Source of the DNA: Dehalococcoidia bacterium
GTDB lineage: Bacteria; Chloroflexota; Dehalococcoidia; Dehalococcoidales; UBA1222
Assembly: GCA_009776515.1 (NCBI GenBank)
Contig: WRNP01000001.1
Location: 41,326 to 56,870, forward strand
Length of the DNA stretch: 15,545 bases
Direction of reading: 5' to 3'
Under the pieces are notes generated by a model, which saw only the letters and a list, made by a program, of their open reading frames with translations, was not told the origin of the DNA and did not search any database. Shown in pieces: positions 1 through 6,850 of this stretch. Within the stretch, counting starts at the first letter, position 1. The number at the start of each line of letters is the position of its first letter. The position numbers and the translations under genes are program-made.

Positions 1-46
1 GAGAGGGTCAGAGTGTTTGCAGAATAGGAGCGACAATACCCAGTGC

Positions 47-78
47 GAGCCTGCGCCCACCAACGCAGGCTCTTTTTT
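47..78 (+). terminator. Rho-independent terminator of an upstream + strand gene
   Basis: A perfect 9-bp stem (GAGCCTGCG at 47-55, CGCAGGCTC at 64-72) with an 8-nt loop is followed directly by six T. This is a textbook intrinsic terminator for rightward transcription. The gene it ends lies mostly outside the window. Frame 1 from base 1 reads eight codons to a TAG at 25-27, which could be its 3' end but is too short to call. Confidence 0.85.
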
Positions 79-169
79 GTCCGAGGTGCATGACCAAGCT
101 TACGTCATCGGGCATCATAAAAATTGGCTGCGTCTATGAAAGTACTGCCTGCATAATGCTACTTGTTCG

Positions 170-178
170 TGCTAGAAT
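170..178 (+). promoter_or_regulatory. Extended -10 promoter of the fumarase operon
   Basis: TGC followed by TAGAAT (173-178) matches the extended -10 pattern TGnTATAAT. No good -35 box lies 16-18 nt upstream, as is common for extended -10 promoters. Only six bases separate the box from the ATG at 185, so the expected transcription start falls on or next to the start codon. No SD sequence precedes this ATG. I infer a leaderless mRNA. Confidence 0.45.
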
Positions 179-184
179 AACCCC

Positions 185-1030
185 ATGAGAGAAATCCGGG
201 CTGCAGAGATAAGCCATGCCGTAACAGAACTCATTCGCCGAGCGAGCTTCGAATTGCCCCCAGACATGCTGGTAGCCCTAGGTGCCACACTGACGCGTGA
301 GCACTCACCGCTGGGAAAAAGTATTCTGGCCAACCTTCTGGAAAATGCCCGACTTGCCCACACAGAACACCTGCCATTATGCCAAGACTGCGGGGTAGCT
401 GTATTCTTCCTAGAGCTGGGGCAGGATGTCCATATCGTGGACGGCAACCTGTCTGAAGCCGTAGCCGATGGCACGCGCCGGGGTTACGGGGAACACTATC
501 TCCGCGCTTCAATGGTGACCTCGCCTTTCACCCAGCGCTGGAACACGGGTGATAACACCCCGCCCGTAATGCACGTAAATATTGTACCTGGCGAAGCACT
601 TAAGATTAGATTCGTATCCAAGGGGGGTGGAGCAGAAAATATGAGTCGGCTTTTCATGTTGCAACCCGGGGCTGGATCGACAGGCATCATGGAAAGCGTT
701 GTGGTCACCGTGAAAGAAGCCGGCGGGAAGGCCTGTCCGCCCCTCATTATAGGGCTCGGAATCGGAAGCACCGCAGAAGTGGCACTCACCGAAGCCAAGC
801 GTTGCCTACTCCGGCCAGTGGGGCGCCCCGCAACTGACCCCGAGGTCGCTACCCTGGAGCAAGAGGTGCTCTCCGCAGTGAATCAGCTGGGCATCGGACC
901 GCTCGGTCTCGGCGGCACGACCACCGCCATCGCCGTCCATGCTATAGCGCTACCTTGTCACCTTGCCTCACTGCCAGTAGCTGTAAGCCTACAGTGTCAT
1001 AGCGCTCGTCATGCGGAGGTGATACTATAA
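185..1030 (+). CDS. Class I fumarate hydratase, alpha subunit (N-terminal domain type)
   Basis: This is the 281-aa larger subunit of the two-subunit, oxygen-sensitive [4Fe-4S] class I fumarase / L(+)-tartrate dehydratase family, which reversibly hydrates fumarate to malate in the cytoplasm. Family landmarks are present in order: CQDCG at residues 66-70, SKGGGAENMS at about 145-154, a KACPP cysteine (C184), GLGIGSTAEVA near 190-200, and the C-terminal GLGGTTTA plus QCHSARH (C271). C66, C184 and C271 are the likely cluster ligands. Length is normal for the family. The start has no SD but sits just after an extended -10. The stop TAA overlaps the start of the beta subunit gene. Fumarase is more likely than tartrate dehydratase on general grounds, but the sequence alone does not separate them. 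Confidence 0.93.
   Translation: MREIRAAEISHAVTELIRRASFELPPDMLVALGATLTREHSPLGKSILANLLENARLAHTEHLPLCQDCGVAVFFLELGQDVHIVDGNLSEAVADGTRRGYGEHYLRASMVTSPFTQRWNTGDNTPPVMHVNIVPGEALKIRFVSKGGGAENMSRLFMLQPGAGSTGIMESVVVTVKEAGGKACPPLIIGLGIGSTAEVALTEAKRCLLRPVGRPATDPEVATLEQEVLSAVNQLGIGPLGLGGTTTAIAVHAIALPCHLASLPVAVSLQCHSARHAEVIL
1015..1029 (+). promoter_or_regulatory. Strong ribosome binding site with an ATA initiation codon
   Basis: A consensus GGAGGT (1015-1020) is followed after six bases by ATA (1027-1029), in frame with the fumarase beta domain. ATA shares bases with the TAA stop of the alpha gene (ATAA), exactly where an ATGA overlap would normally sit. No ATG, GTG or TTG occurs in this frame between the in-frame stop at 1000-1002 and the GTG at 1114, which lies inside the conserved domain. 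This site therefore decides the start. Confidence 0.6.
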
Positions 1031-1590
1031 CGACCAAGCTCGACATCATCTCGCCCTTAGATAAGGATACTATTTCTCAACTCCGGGCAGGCGACATTAT
1101 CTCCTTTTCCGGAGTGATCTATACGGCGCGGGATGCCGCCCACGCCAAAATAGCGACACTAATCCAGCAAGGACAAGTTCTGCCTTTTAACCCTGTAGGT
1201 CAGACATTATATTATATGGGGCCTTCACCCACCCCGCCTGGATGCATCATCGGTGCCTGCGGCCCAACTACCAGTAGCCGCATGGACCCCTTCACCCCCG
1301 CCATATTGCAGGTTGGAGTGAGGGTTTTATTAGGTAAAGGTGAACGTACCGCAATGGTAAAAGAAGCCCTTGTGCGATACGGTGCCGTCTATATGGTCAC
1401 CTACGGAGGGGCAGGGGCACTCCTAGCCAAAGCCGTACGCCGAGCAGAGGTAATAGCCTATCCCGAACTCGGAGCTGAGGCCATGTTAAGATTGGAGATA
1501 ACAGAGTTCCCCGCCATAGTAGCCTACGATATGTACGGGGGTGACCTTTTCGCCGAGGAAATACCAAAATACGCCCAGGAATCGGCCTAG
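1027..1590 (+). CDS. Class I fumarate hydratase, beta subunit (C-terminal domain type)
   Basis: This is the small subunit that completes class I fumarase with the alpha subunit encoded just upstream. From the ATA at 1027 it is 187 aa, the usual length. Diagnostic motifs are YTARDAAH (residues 32-39), the hallmark GPTTSSRMDPFTP from residue 79, KGER at 104-107, and YGGAGALLAKAV. Residues before the first conventional start (GTG 1114) include a typical family N-terminus, LRAGDIISFSGVIYTARD, so a protein beginning at 1114 would lack about 29 conserved residues. Translation is probably coupled to the alpha gene through the four-base overlap. The non-standard start could be real (AUA initiation) or reflect a G-to-A change or base-call error, since ATGA would restore a normal start and keep the alpha stop. 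Confidence 0.9.
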   Translation: MTTKLDIISPLDKDTISQLRAGDIISFSGVIYTARDAAHAKIATLIQQGQVLPFNPVGQTLYYMGPSPTPPGCIIGACGPTTSSRMDPFTPAILQVGVRVLLGKGERTAMVKEALVRYGAVYMVTYGGAGALLAKAVRRAEVIAYPELGAEAMLRLEITEFPAIVAYDMYGGDLFAEEIPKYAQESA

Positions 1591-1639
1591 ATCACGATCA
1601 GCGCAACGCTATACCAGATTTTTGCCTAAGGAGACCTCC

Positions 1640-1984
1640 ATGGAACAGGATATTTTTTGCCAGATAGCTGAGGGGGTCATCCCCACCACCAAGTTCTACG
1701 ATGATACATGGGTATTAGCATTCGCCGACATCAGCCCCCTAGCCCCCATCCACATCCTGATCGTCCCTAAAAAACACTTCACCTCACTCAATGATCTGGG
1801 GGGAAAAGATGAGGGGTTGCTAGGACATATGATACTCGTAGCCCAAAGGTTGGCCAAAGAGCACGGGGTGGCCCTCAGCGGTTACCGCCTGATCATTAAC
1901 TGCGGCCCACATGGCCGACAGGTCGTGCCCCACCTACACCTGCACCTGTTGGGAGGGCGTGAACTGACCGCAGAAATGTGCTAA
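1640..1984 (+). CDS. HIT family protein (HINT/PKCI-like)
   Basis: This is a 114-aa histidine triad protein of the Hint branch, which hydrolyses nucleoside phosphoramidates or related nucleotide substrates. The triad motif HLHLHLLGG (H98, H100, H102) lies near the C-terminus, where the family expects it, with H100 as the predicted nucleophile. The N-terminus MEQDIFCQIAEG matches the family opening, but only one cysteine (C7) of the frequent CxxC pair is present. The start ATG at 1640 follows AAGGAG (1628-1633) at 6-nt spacing, and the frame is open upstream only by chance. It sits 49 nt after the fumarase beta gene and is probably co-transcribed. A physiological link to fumarase is not evident. 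Confidence 0.92.
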   Translation: MEQDIFCQIAEGVIPTTKFYDDTWVLAFADISPLAPIHILIVPKKHFTSLNDLGGKDEGLLGHMILVAQRLAKEHGVALSGYRLIINCGPHGRQVVPHLHLHLLGGRELTAEMC

Positions 1985-2083
1985 ATGTGCACTTGAATGG
2001 TAGTCGTCAATCTCTCCCTGTGATTGTTGCTCGTCATCTGTCTGCTTATGCTAGGATTGGCCGTGACCATTGGAGCCACTGCT

Positions 2084-3364
2084 CTAGGCACAATTAGGTA
2101 ACAACCGCTCCATCATCTCCTCGCTTCCTAGCTCTGGCTCACGCGCCTCCCACAGCCAGAAAGCTATGATGATCAGAATGATATTACGTAAAAAGAGGGC
2201 TTGCATGGGTAACACATATAGATCGTAAAGGTCTCCGTAGTGCAGGGGATAGATATACCAGGTAAGTAACCCCGCCACGATAAAGATCGGCCAAACAGCG
2301 TGCCGAGCTCGCCCGCTGACGAGAGGTACAAACGGCAAAAGCCAGACTATGAATTGGGTGGACACCACTTTGCTGGTCATGAGGAGAACGATGACCAAAA
2401 GCAACGAGAAATTCACCAGGCGACCGAGGGCGGGAGGCTCCGGCGGCCCGACACTTATAGCCTGTTTCCAGCGGTAAGGCAGAAAATATGTGTAGTAGAC
2501 GGTAGCCGCCGCGAAGAACATCGCAACCAGAGATATTGACGCAATGCCCGCCGCATAGCGTGAAGTCATATCCCAAGAAACAGGCCCGAAAAAGACCGCC
2601 ACGGTTGAGCCACCCAAGGCATGAGACATAAAGAGTAATGAGGCATAGAAACTCTCTATCTGCAAATTCCGCCCGCTCTGGAGCGAAAAGGCGTTCGTGA
2701 ATCCACTCGGGCTAAGGACAAAGAAAGGCAACATGGCACAAACAAGTACCGCACCGCAAACGAGTACTGGGGCCACTATGCTCCGCCATGGTTGGTGGCG
2801 CCACTGATAGATGAGAAAAAGCGGAGCCAGAGCAATGGGATAGAGTTTAATCAAGGTGCCCACCGCTACCAGCGCCCAGGAACTCTTGTAGTTTCCCCGT
2901 CCGAAAGCAAAGACGGCTGCCAGGGAAAGGGCGGCAGGAGCGAAATCGAAGCGCTGCACGCCTATGGACCCCACCGAGATCACTACCAGGGAATAAATAA
3001 TAAGAGTTGGCACCACCGCAAGTTTCAGGCGACGTGCCAGCGAGATAATCATGAAAAGGCAGGCCAGATCAAAGGCCAGCATCGTCAGAGCAAAGGCCGG
3101 ACCGTACACCTCCAGCGTCGAGGCAAAGAGTCGGGGGAGTAGAAAGACCAGCAACGCCCCAGGCGGATATTCCATGGTAAAATCGCGGTAGGGAATCTGA
3201 CCTGACATGATATTTGAAGCGTAATTGAAATAGAGTTCAACATCAGCATTGTCGATGCTTTGGAAAACACGAGTGAAAATGAAGATGTGCAATACGGCAA
3301 AGAAAGCAACCACACACCAGAGCCAATATCGTCGCAAAAAGGCCAACCCAACGTCGATTTTCAT
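2084..3364 (-). CDS. GT87/DUF2029-like membrane glycosyltransferase
   Basis: This 426-aa polytopic membrane protein has about ten hydrophobic segments, the first at residues 13-31. The first loop carries acidic residues (IDNADVELY, D38 and D41), as in GT-C polyprenyl-phosphate-sugar transferases. It is followed by YRDFTMEYPPGAL (YPPG at 66-69), an RFD motif (138-140) and LIKLYPIALAP (about 171-181). These are typical of the DUF2029/GT87 group that includes mycobacterial PimE mannosyltransferases. A role in adding sugar to a lipid or envelope glycan is inferred; the substrate is unknown. The ATG at 3364 is preferred because GAGGAG lies 8 nt upstream and it forms an ATGA overlap with the preceding gene's stop, implying translational coupling. 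An in-frame GTG at 3373 is the alternative start. Confidence 0.75.
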   Translation of the reverse strand: MKIDVGLAFLRRYWLWCVVAFFAVLHIFIFTRVFQSIDNADVELYFNYASNIMSGQIPYRDFTMEYPPGALLVFLLPRLFASTLEVYGPAFALTMLAFDLACLFMIISLARRLKLAVVPTLIIYSLVVISVGSIGVQRFDFAPAALSLAAVFAFGRGNYKSSWALVAVGTLIKLYPIALAPLFLIYQWRHQPWRSIVAPVLVCGAVLVCAMLPFFVLSPSGFTNAFSLQSGRNLQIESFYASLLFMSHALGGSTVAVFFGPVSWDMTSRYAAGIASISLVAMFFAAATVYYTYFLPYRWKQAISVGPPEPPALGRLVNFSLLLVIVLLMTSKVVSTQFIVWLLPFVPLVSGRARHAVWPIFIVAGLLTWYIYPLHYGDLYDLYVLPMQALFLRNIILIIIAFWLWEAREPELGSEEMMERLLPNCA

Positions 3365-4719
3365 AACCCGCACTCCTCGGAAAGCACCGCAGAAATGTTT
3401 GCAGGCATGGCAGGGAGGCTCAGGCTAGGCGGCGTAGCCCCGTCAGCAAAATATACCTGTATCCGAGCAACTTGGATGAAAAAGATGACCCCCAACACAA
3501 CCAGTACGGCAAGGACGCTCCCCCAAAGTTTCGCAGAAAGGCGCCGGAGCATGAGAGCGACGATGACAACCATTGGCAAGAGTGCTGGCAGGTAAAAGCG
3601 GGTGAGCAACGGAAAGAGGAACCTGGCACCATTTTGGAAAGATGTCCAATCATACATGACATAAATTCCGAAGACGGCGACTGCCCATCCTAAAATGACA
3701 CGGTAGATATGTACCGGCAACTCTGGGCAATTATCGGTTCGGCGAAAGAAAAACCCCTTCTCGTAAGCAGCAACGACAAACGCCGGAGCGGCCGCTAAAA
3801 TGATCGGCAGGGCCGCCAGAAGCGGCACCCAAAGCGATATGATGTTTCTGCGCACGATACCATAGCCCTCACCAAGCTGATAATCCCATGCAAAGCGGAT
3901 GCCAAACTGAGCAAACTCGCTACCGGAATTGAAAAATGAGCCGAAGACCCTGCCCTGGTAGGCCAAGAGCCCTATCCCGGACAGCGCTATTCCCAGTCCA
4001 AAGAAAAGTCCTATCGGCAAGAAGCGCACGCGGTGCCGATGCAAGCGCACAGTCATGACCAAAAAATGTACCCCAAATACAACAAATATAGCAATATTGG
4101 TATAGCGCACCCCTACGCTCGCCATGAGCAAAAAGCCAGCCGCGAGGAGAACGGCCGCGCTTGAGCGTACGCCGAGGCGATCCCGGCTAAGCCAATAATA
4201 CAGATACAATCCTCCACCCATGCCGCAGAAAGCCAGGGCAGCAAACGAATCCATGTACACCCGCTGCCACATAGCCAGATAGAGCGGCGTAAAAACGAGT
4301 AAGGTCACCCCAAAAAGAGCAGTTTCTTCATCTTTTAAGCGTGCTAGCAATAGGTAGAGTACCACTACCACCCCCAGCGACAGAAGCGAGGCTCCAAGCT
4401 GAGGGACACCAATACGCTCAAATGGTGCCAGATAGAAAGCGTAGCCCGGAGCCCAGGTGAACGCCCAAGAATCATCCCCTACCAGGCCATAACTGGATAG
4501 CCACCTACTCTCACCCCCGGCTTCCTGCGATTGTTGAATGTATTGTTCGTGAGTAAGAGTGAGACGTCCCTCAGCAAAGTTGCGGGTGGCGTATTGGAAA
4601 CCCCAATCACCCGGCTCTTGCAATTTGACGGGCATCGCCAGCACCAAGATCTGGGCAAAAATGAACGCTACCACAGCCGCAGTGCGATAAAACCAGGGAC
4701 GAGCGATAGGTATGGACAT
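3361..4719 (-). CDS. GT-C type polytopic membrane glycosyltransferase
   Basis: This 452-aa protein from ATG 4719 has around ten hydrophobic helices and resembles the dolichyl-phosphate-mannose or ArnT-like GT-C fold. The first helix is about residues 12-30. It is followed by a loop with EPGDWGFQYATRNF, where D38 is the candidate catalytic acid. FTWAPGYAFYLAPF (87-100) corresponds to the YPPG-type motif of its neighbour. A family assignment beyond GT-C is uncertain. The start was chosen because a good -35/-10 pair ends seven bases before this ATG and no SD is present, suggesting a leaderless mRNA. A TTG at 4809 would give 482 aa but would place the promoter inside the gene. The stop overlaps the next gene's start (ATGA), so the pair probably acts in one glycan pathway. 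Confidence 0.7.
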   Translation of the reverse strand: MSIPIARPWFYRTAAVVAFIFAQILVLAMPVKLQEPGDWGFQYATRNFAEGRLTLTHEQYIQQSQEAGGESRWLSSYGLVGDDSWAFTWAPGYAFYLAPFERIGVPQLGASLLSLGVVVVLYLLLARLKDEETALFGVTLLVFTPLYLAMWQRVYMDSFAALAFCGMGGGLYLYYWLSRDRLGVRSSAAVLLAAGFLLMASVGVRYTNIAIFVVFGVHFLVMTVRLHRHRVRFLPIGLFFGLGIALSGIGLLAYQGRVFGSFFNSGSEFAQFGIRFAWDYQLGEGYGIVRRNIISLWVPLLAALPIILAAAPAFVVAAYEKGFFFRRTDNCPELPVHIYRVILGWAVAVFGIYVMYDWTSFQNGARFLFPLLTRFYLPALLPMVVIVALMLRRLSAKLWGSVLAVLVVLGVIFFIQVARIQVYFADGATPPSLSLPAMPANISAVLSEECGL

Positions 4720-4726
4720 CGGGACT

Positions 4727-4755
4727 ATTATGCACCCAAAGAGGTTTCCTTGCAA
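4727..4755 (-). promoter_or_regulatory. Sigma-70 type promoter for the glycosyltransferase pair
   Basis: On the minus strand TTGCAA (4755-4750) and CATAAT (4732-4727) are separated by exactly 17 bp. The -10 matches consensus at five of six positions and the -35 at four of six. The expected start, about seven bases downstream, falls at 4719-4720, on the ATG of the first glycosyltransferase gene. Confidence 0.6.
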
Positions 4756-5051
4756 AATGGCCAAACCACGAAGTATGCTCAAAACAAAGCGGAGGACATA
4801 TTTTGGCAAGGCTCGGGAAAACCGCTCGCCAGTTAGATACTTTTGGGGCTTTGGGGCTCTCCTAGAACATCCAGCGTCCGGCAGTGCTGATGCCAGAAAG
4901 TCTCCATCTCAACGCCTACTCTCTTACAAGCGAAGCTCTGTCGCCTTTGAAGCGAGGGTTCGCATTGAGCAGTGCCTAAAAGATCTCCATTTTACTCTGG
5001 AGTCAATGCAACCCACCGCAATACTGTTTGGAGATAGCCAGAGGAGAAAAG
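4756..5051 (-). other. Intergenic region with no convincing gene
   Basis: This non-coding stretch lies between the tRNA-Pro gene and the glycosyltransferase promoter. I see only a small palindrome, CTCCA at 4985-4989 with TGGAG at 4998-5002. There is no T-rich terminator directly after the tRNA and no credible protein, although an unlikely TTG-initiated extension of the glycosyltransferase frame reaches 4809. Confidence 0.5.
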
Positions 5052-5126
5052 TCGGGGCGAGTGGATTTGAACCACCGACCTCAGCGTCCCGAACGCTGCG
5101 CGCTGACCAGGCTGCGCTACGCCCCG
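5052..5126 (-). tRNA. tRNA-Pro (anticodon CGG)
   Basis: The reverse strand folds as a full cloverleaf. The acceptor stem CGGGGCG pairs perfectly with CGCCCCG and the discriminator is A. The D stem is GCGC/GCGC with an AGCCTGGTCA loop. The anticodon stem is CAGCG/CGCTG with loop TTCGGGA, giving anticodon CGG (codon CCG). The T arm is GGTGG/CCACT with loop TTCAAAT and one G-U pair. C1-G72 with A73 is the bacterial proline tRNA identity pattern. The 3' CCA is not encoded (the next bases are CTTTTC), so it must be added by a nucleotidyltransferase. Confidence 0.96.
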
Positions 5127-5135
5127 TAACCCAAC

Positions 5136-5164
5136 AGTATAGCCACAGTTTAGCTTTTGGGCAA
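5136..5164 (-). promoter_or_regulatory. Promoter of tRNA-Pro
   Basis: On the minus strand TTGCCC (5164-5159) and TATACT (5141-5136) are 17 bp apart. The predicted start near 5129 lies only a few bases before the mature tRNA 5' end at 5126. It overlaps the divergent promoter of the downstream + strand gene. Confidence 0.7.
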
Positions 5165-5177
5165 ATTGGGCTACAAT
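5149..5177 (+). promoter_or_regulatory. Promoter of the ApgM-like gene
   Basis: TTTAGC (5149-5154) and TACAAT (5172-5177) are 17 bp apart. The expected start near 5184 gives a leader of about 24 nt containing the SD GGAG at 5196-5199, 8 nt before the ATG at 5208. The -35 is weak and the -10 is good. Confidence 0.5.
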
Positions 5178-5207
5178 TAAGAATCTGGGTCTTGGGGAGA
5201 GAATGCT

Positions 5208-6392
5208 ATGGTGCCTAAATACGCTATTCTCATCATAGATGGAGCAGCTGGTTGGCCGCTTGTAGATAGAGGTAACAAAACCTCTCTTGAGCTTGCATGC
5301 ACGCCAAATCTGGATGCCATCTCAAGAGAGGGGCATCTTGGGCTGACCAACAATGTGCCACCAGGCATGGAACCATCCAGTGCCATCGCCTGCATGTCCC
5401 TCTTGGGATACAACCCGGAGATCTATTACCGCGGACGCGCCGCCATTGAAGCCATTAGCATGGGGGTTGGTATTGATTCGGACGAGGCCATCTTCCGTTG
5501 CAATCTAGTGGCCATCAAGGCGGGGAGCATGTGGAGCTACTGTGCGGGACATATCAGCGATACGGAAGCACGAGAGTTGATTGGTGCCCTGAACGCTTAT
5601 CTTGGCTCAGATGAGGTATGCTTTTACCCCGGCGTGGGTTACCGTCATCTCCTGAAGATCAAGGGACACCCCGAGGTAGAGCGGGCTATCTGCATCCCAC
5701 CCCACGACATCCCAGGCAAGCCCATAACCAACTTCCTGCCCCAAGGAGATGGCAGCAATTTCCTGCGGAAGTTGATGAAAGATGCCGAGGCCATACTTCA
5801 TGACCATCACGTTAACCTTGAGCGCATTGCACGCGGTGCGATCCCGGCCACCGCCATCTGGCTTTTCTGGGGTAGCGGGGCTATCCCCCACACCCCACCC
5901 TTCAAAGAAAAGTACGGATTGAGCGCTGCCCTGACCTCAGGCGTTGATCTCCTGCGAGGGTTGGGACTCATGATGGGCATGACCATCCTGGATATCCCCG
6001 GCGTGACGGACAACCTGGACAACGACTTCGCCGCCCAAGCACAGGGAGCTCTGGCTGCCCTTGAGCAACACGACCTCACCGTTATTCACATAGAGGCCCC
6101 TGACGAGGCTGGGCATTCTGGCAAGGCCGATGAAAAAATAACAGCCATCGAAAAAGCTGATGCGCTTGTTGTAAGTAGGCTCCGTCGGGAGCGCAACCTG
6201 CGCCTCTTGGTCCTGCCAGATCATCCCACCCCCATACCTATCCAGACTCATGCAGCTGAGCCGGTGCCTTTTTTAATGTGGGGGCCAGGCTTTGCTACAA
6301 ACGGGGGCCAGCGCTTTACCGAGTCCGAGGCGAGACGAACTGGAATTTCAATTGCCAATGGTTATAATATTTTGGAAGAGTTTGTTCGGTAG
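5208..6392 (+). CDS. apgM: ApgM-type phosphoglycerate mutase family protein, possible homoserine kinase
   Basis: This 394-aa cytoplasmic protein belongs to COG3635 of the alkaline phosphatase superfamily, which includes archaeal cofactor-independent phosphoglycerate mutase. Two-metal active-site residues are visible: D11 in ILIIDG, the nucleophile candidate S58 in GMEPSSAIACMSLLGYNP, D299 and H303 in EAPDEAGHSGKADEK, D338-H339 in LPDHP, and H348 in THAAEPVPFLMWGPG. The usual GSD around the nucleophile reads SSA here, a divergence from the archaeal mutase. Bacterial members of this family (TIGR02535) have been proposed to be homoserine kinases because they co-occur with threonine genes where thrB is absent. 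Here aspartokinase is two genes downstream, which favours that role, but mutase activity cannot be excluded. Confidence 0.9.
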   Translation: MVPKYAILIIDGAAGWPLVDRGNKTSLELACTPNLDAISREGHLGLTNNVPPGMEPSSAIACMSLLGYNPEIYYRGRAAIEAISMGVGIDSDEAIFRCNLVAIKAGSMWSYCAGHISDTEARELIGALNAYLGSDEVCFYPGVGYRHLLKIKGHPEVERAICIPPHDIPGKPITNFLPQGDGSNFLRKLMKDAEAILHDHHVNLERIARGAIPATAIWLFWGSGAIPHTPPFKEKYGLSAALTSGVDLLRGLGLMMGMTILDIPGVTDNLDNDFAAQAQGALAALEQHDLTVIHIEAPDEAGHSGKADEKITAIEKADALVVSRLRRERNLRLLVLPDHPTPIPIQTHAAEPVPFLMWGPGFATNGGQRFTESEARRTGISIANGYNILEEFVR

Positions 6393-6521
6393 CTGTGAAC
6401 TATTAGCCCCAAGGTGTCATCAGCAACCTATAGCTCAACACCTGAAACTAGAGGTACGATGAGTGCTTAGCTCTTGGTAACAACGCTTGTAAGTTAGTGC
6501 TTATCCAAAGAAAGGGAATTT

Positions 6522-6728
6522 ATGCCCAGACGCGAAGATGAATACTTGGCCGGCAAAAGAGAAAGTTATGGCGCAGCTCTCTGCCCCTTTTGCGGCTCGG
6601 AAAACATCTCTTACAATAAAGTGTATAAGTCGTTCCGCTGCAACCGCTGCGAGAGGAGTTTTCCCAGCCCAAGCTATGGTAGCCGAGGTCGGCCTCCTTG
6701 GTGGCGGCGCATGTTCAGGGAAAAATAG
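6522..6728 (+). CDS. Small zinc-ribbon protein
   Basis: This 68-aa basic protein has a clear four-cysteine zinc ribbon, CPFCGSENI (C21, C24) and CNRCERSF (C39, C42), followed by a short basic and aromatic tail (RGRPPWWRRMFREK). The ATG at 6522 follows AAGGG at 6512-6516, 5 nt upstream. I do not recognise the family. Small ribbons of this kind often bind nucleic acid or a protein partner, but nothing here shows the target. It lies 129 nt after the ApgM-like gene and 122 nt before aspartokinase, so it may belong to the same transcription unit. Confidence 0.75.
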   Translation: MPRREDEYLAGKRESYGAALCPFCGSENISYNKVYKSFRCNRCERSFPSPSYGSRGRPPWWRRMFREK

Positions 6729-6740
6729 CCGCAGTTAATG

Positions 6741-6746
6741 TATACT
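6741..6746 (+). promoter_or_regulatory. Candidate -10 box upstream of aspartokinase
   Basis: TATACT lies just after the zinc-ribbon gene and matches the -10 consensus at five of six positions. I cannot find a good -35 at 16-18 nt spacing. If it is used, the mRNA would start near 6753 and have a structured leader of about 98 nt before lysC. Confidence 0.3.
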
Positions 6747-6750
6747 AGGA

Positions 6751-6819
6751 ACCATCTGGTAGAAAGGCACGATGGTGCTAGCAAACAGGCTCTATCATAG
6801 CGAATCGCTGATGTTTGCT
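6751..6819 (+). promoter_or_regulatory. Structured leader before aspartokinase
   Basis: Two stems lie in the lysC leader: ACCATC (6751-6756) with GATGGT (6771-6776), and AGCAAACA (6780-6787) with TGTTTGCT (6812-6819). The second encloses a small AGCG/CGCT hairpin at 6799-6809. All pairs are perfect. A 32-codon reading frame (ATG 6772, stop 6868-6870) with AAAGG upstream runs through the leader and overlaps the lysC start. It has no lysine or threonine codon run, so a classical attenuator is not indicated, and the leader is too short for a typical lysine riboswitch. Confidence 0.35.
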
Positions 6820-6850
6820 CTCAATGGAAGTGTCCCACCAAGAAATAGAC

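Noticed and set aside
1114..1590. Fumarase beta subunit starting at GTG 1114
   Set aside because: This start would remove conserved residues such as LRAGDIISFSG, and it has no SD; the frame is open and family-like back to 1027.
3260..3595. Plus-strand open frames across the glycosyltransferase genes
   Set aside because: They are shadows of the minus-strand genes: no SD, no motifs, and low-complexity polar composition.
6410..6452. AGGTGT/ACACCT inverted repeat after the ApgM-like gene
   Set aside because: A 6-bp repeat with a long loop and no T tract or promoter nearby is within chance expectation.
6815..6850. Extended N-terminus for aspartokinase from TTG 6815 or ATG 6824
   Set aside because: The added residues do not resemble the family; the enzyme normally begins at the equivalent of ATG 6851.
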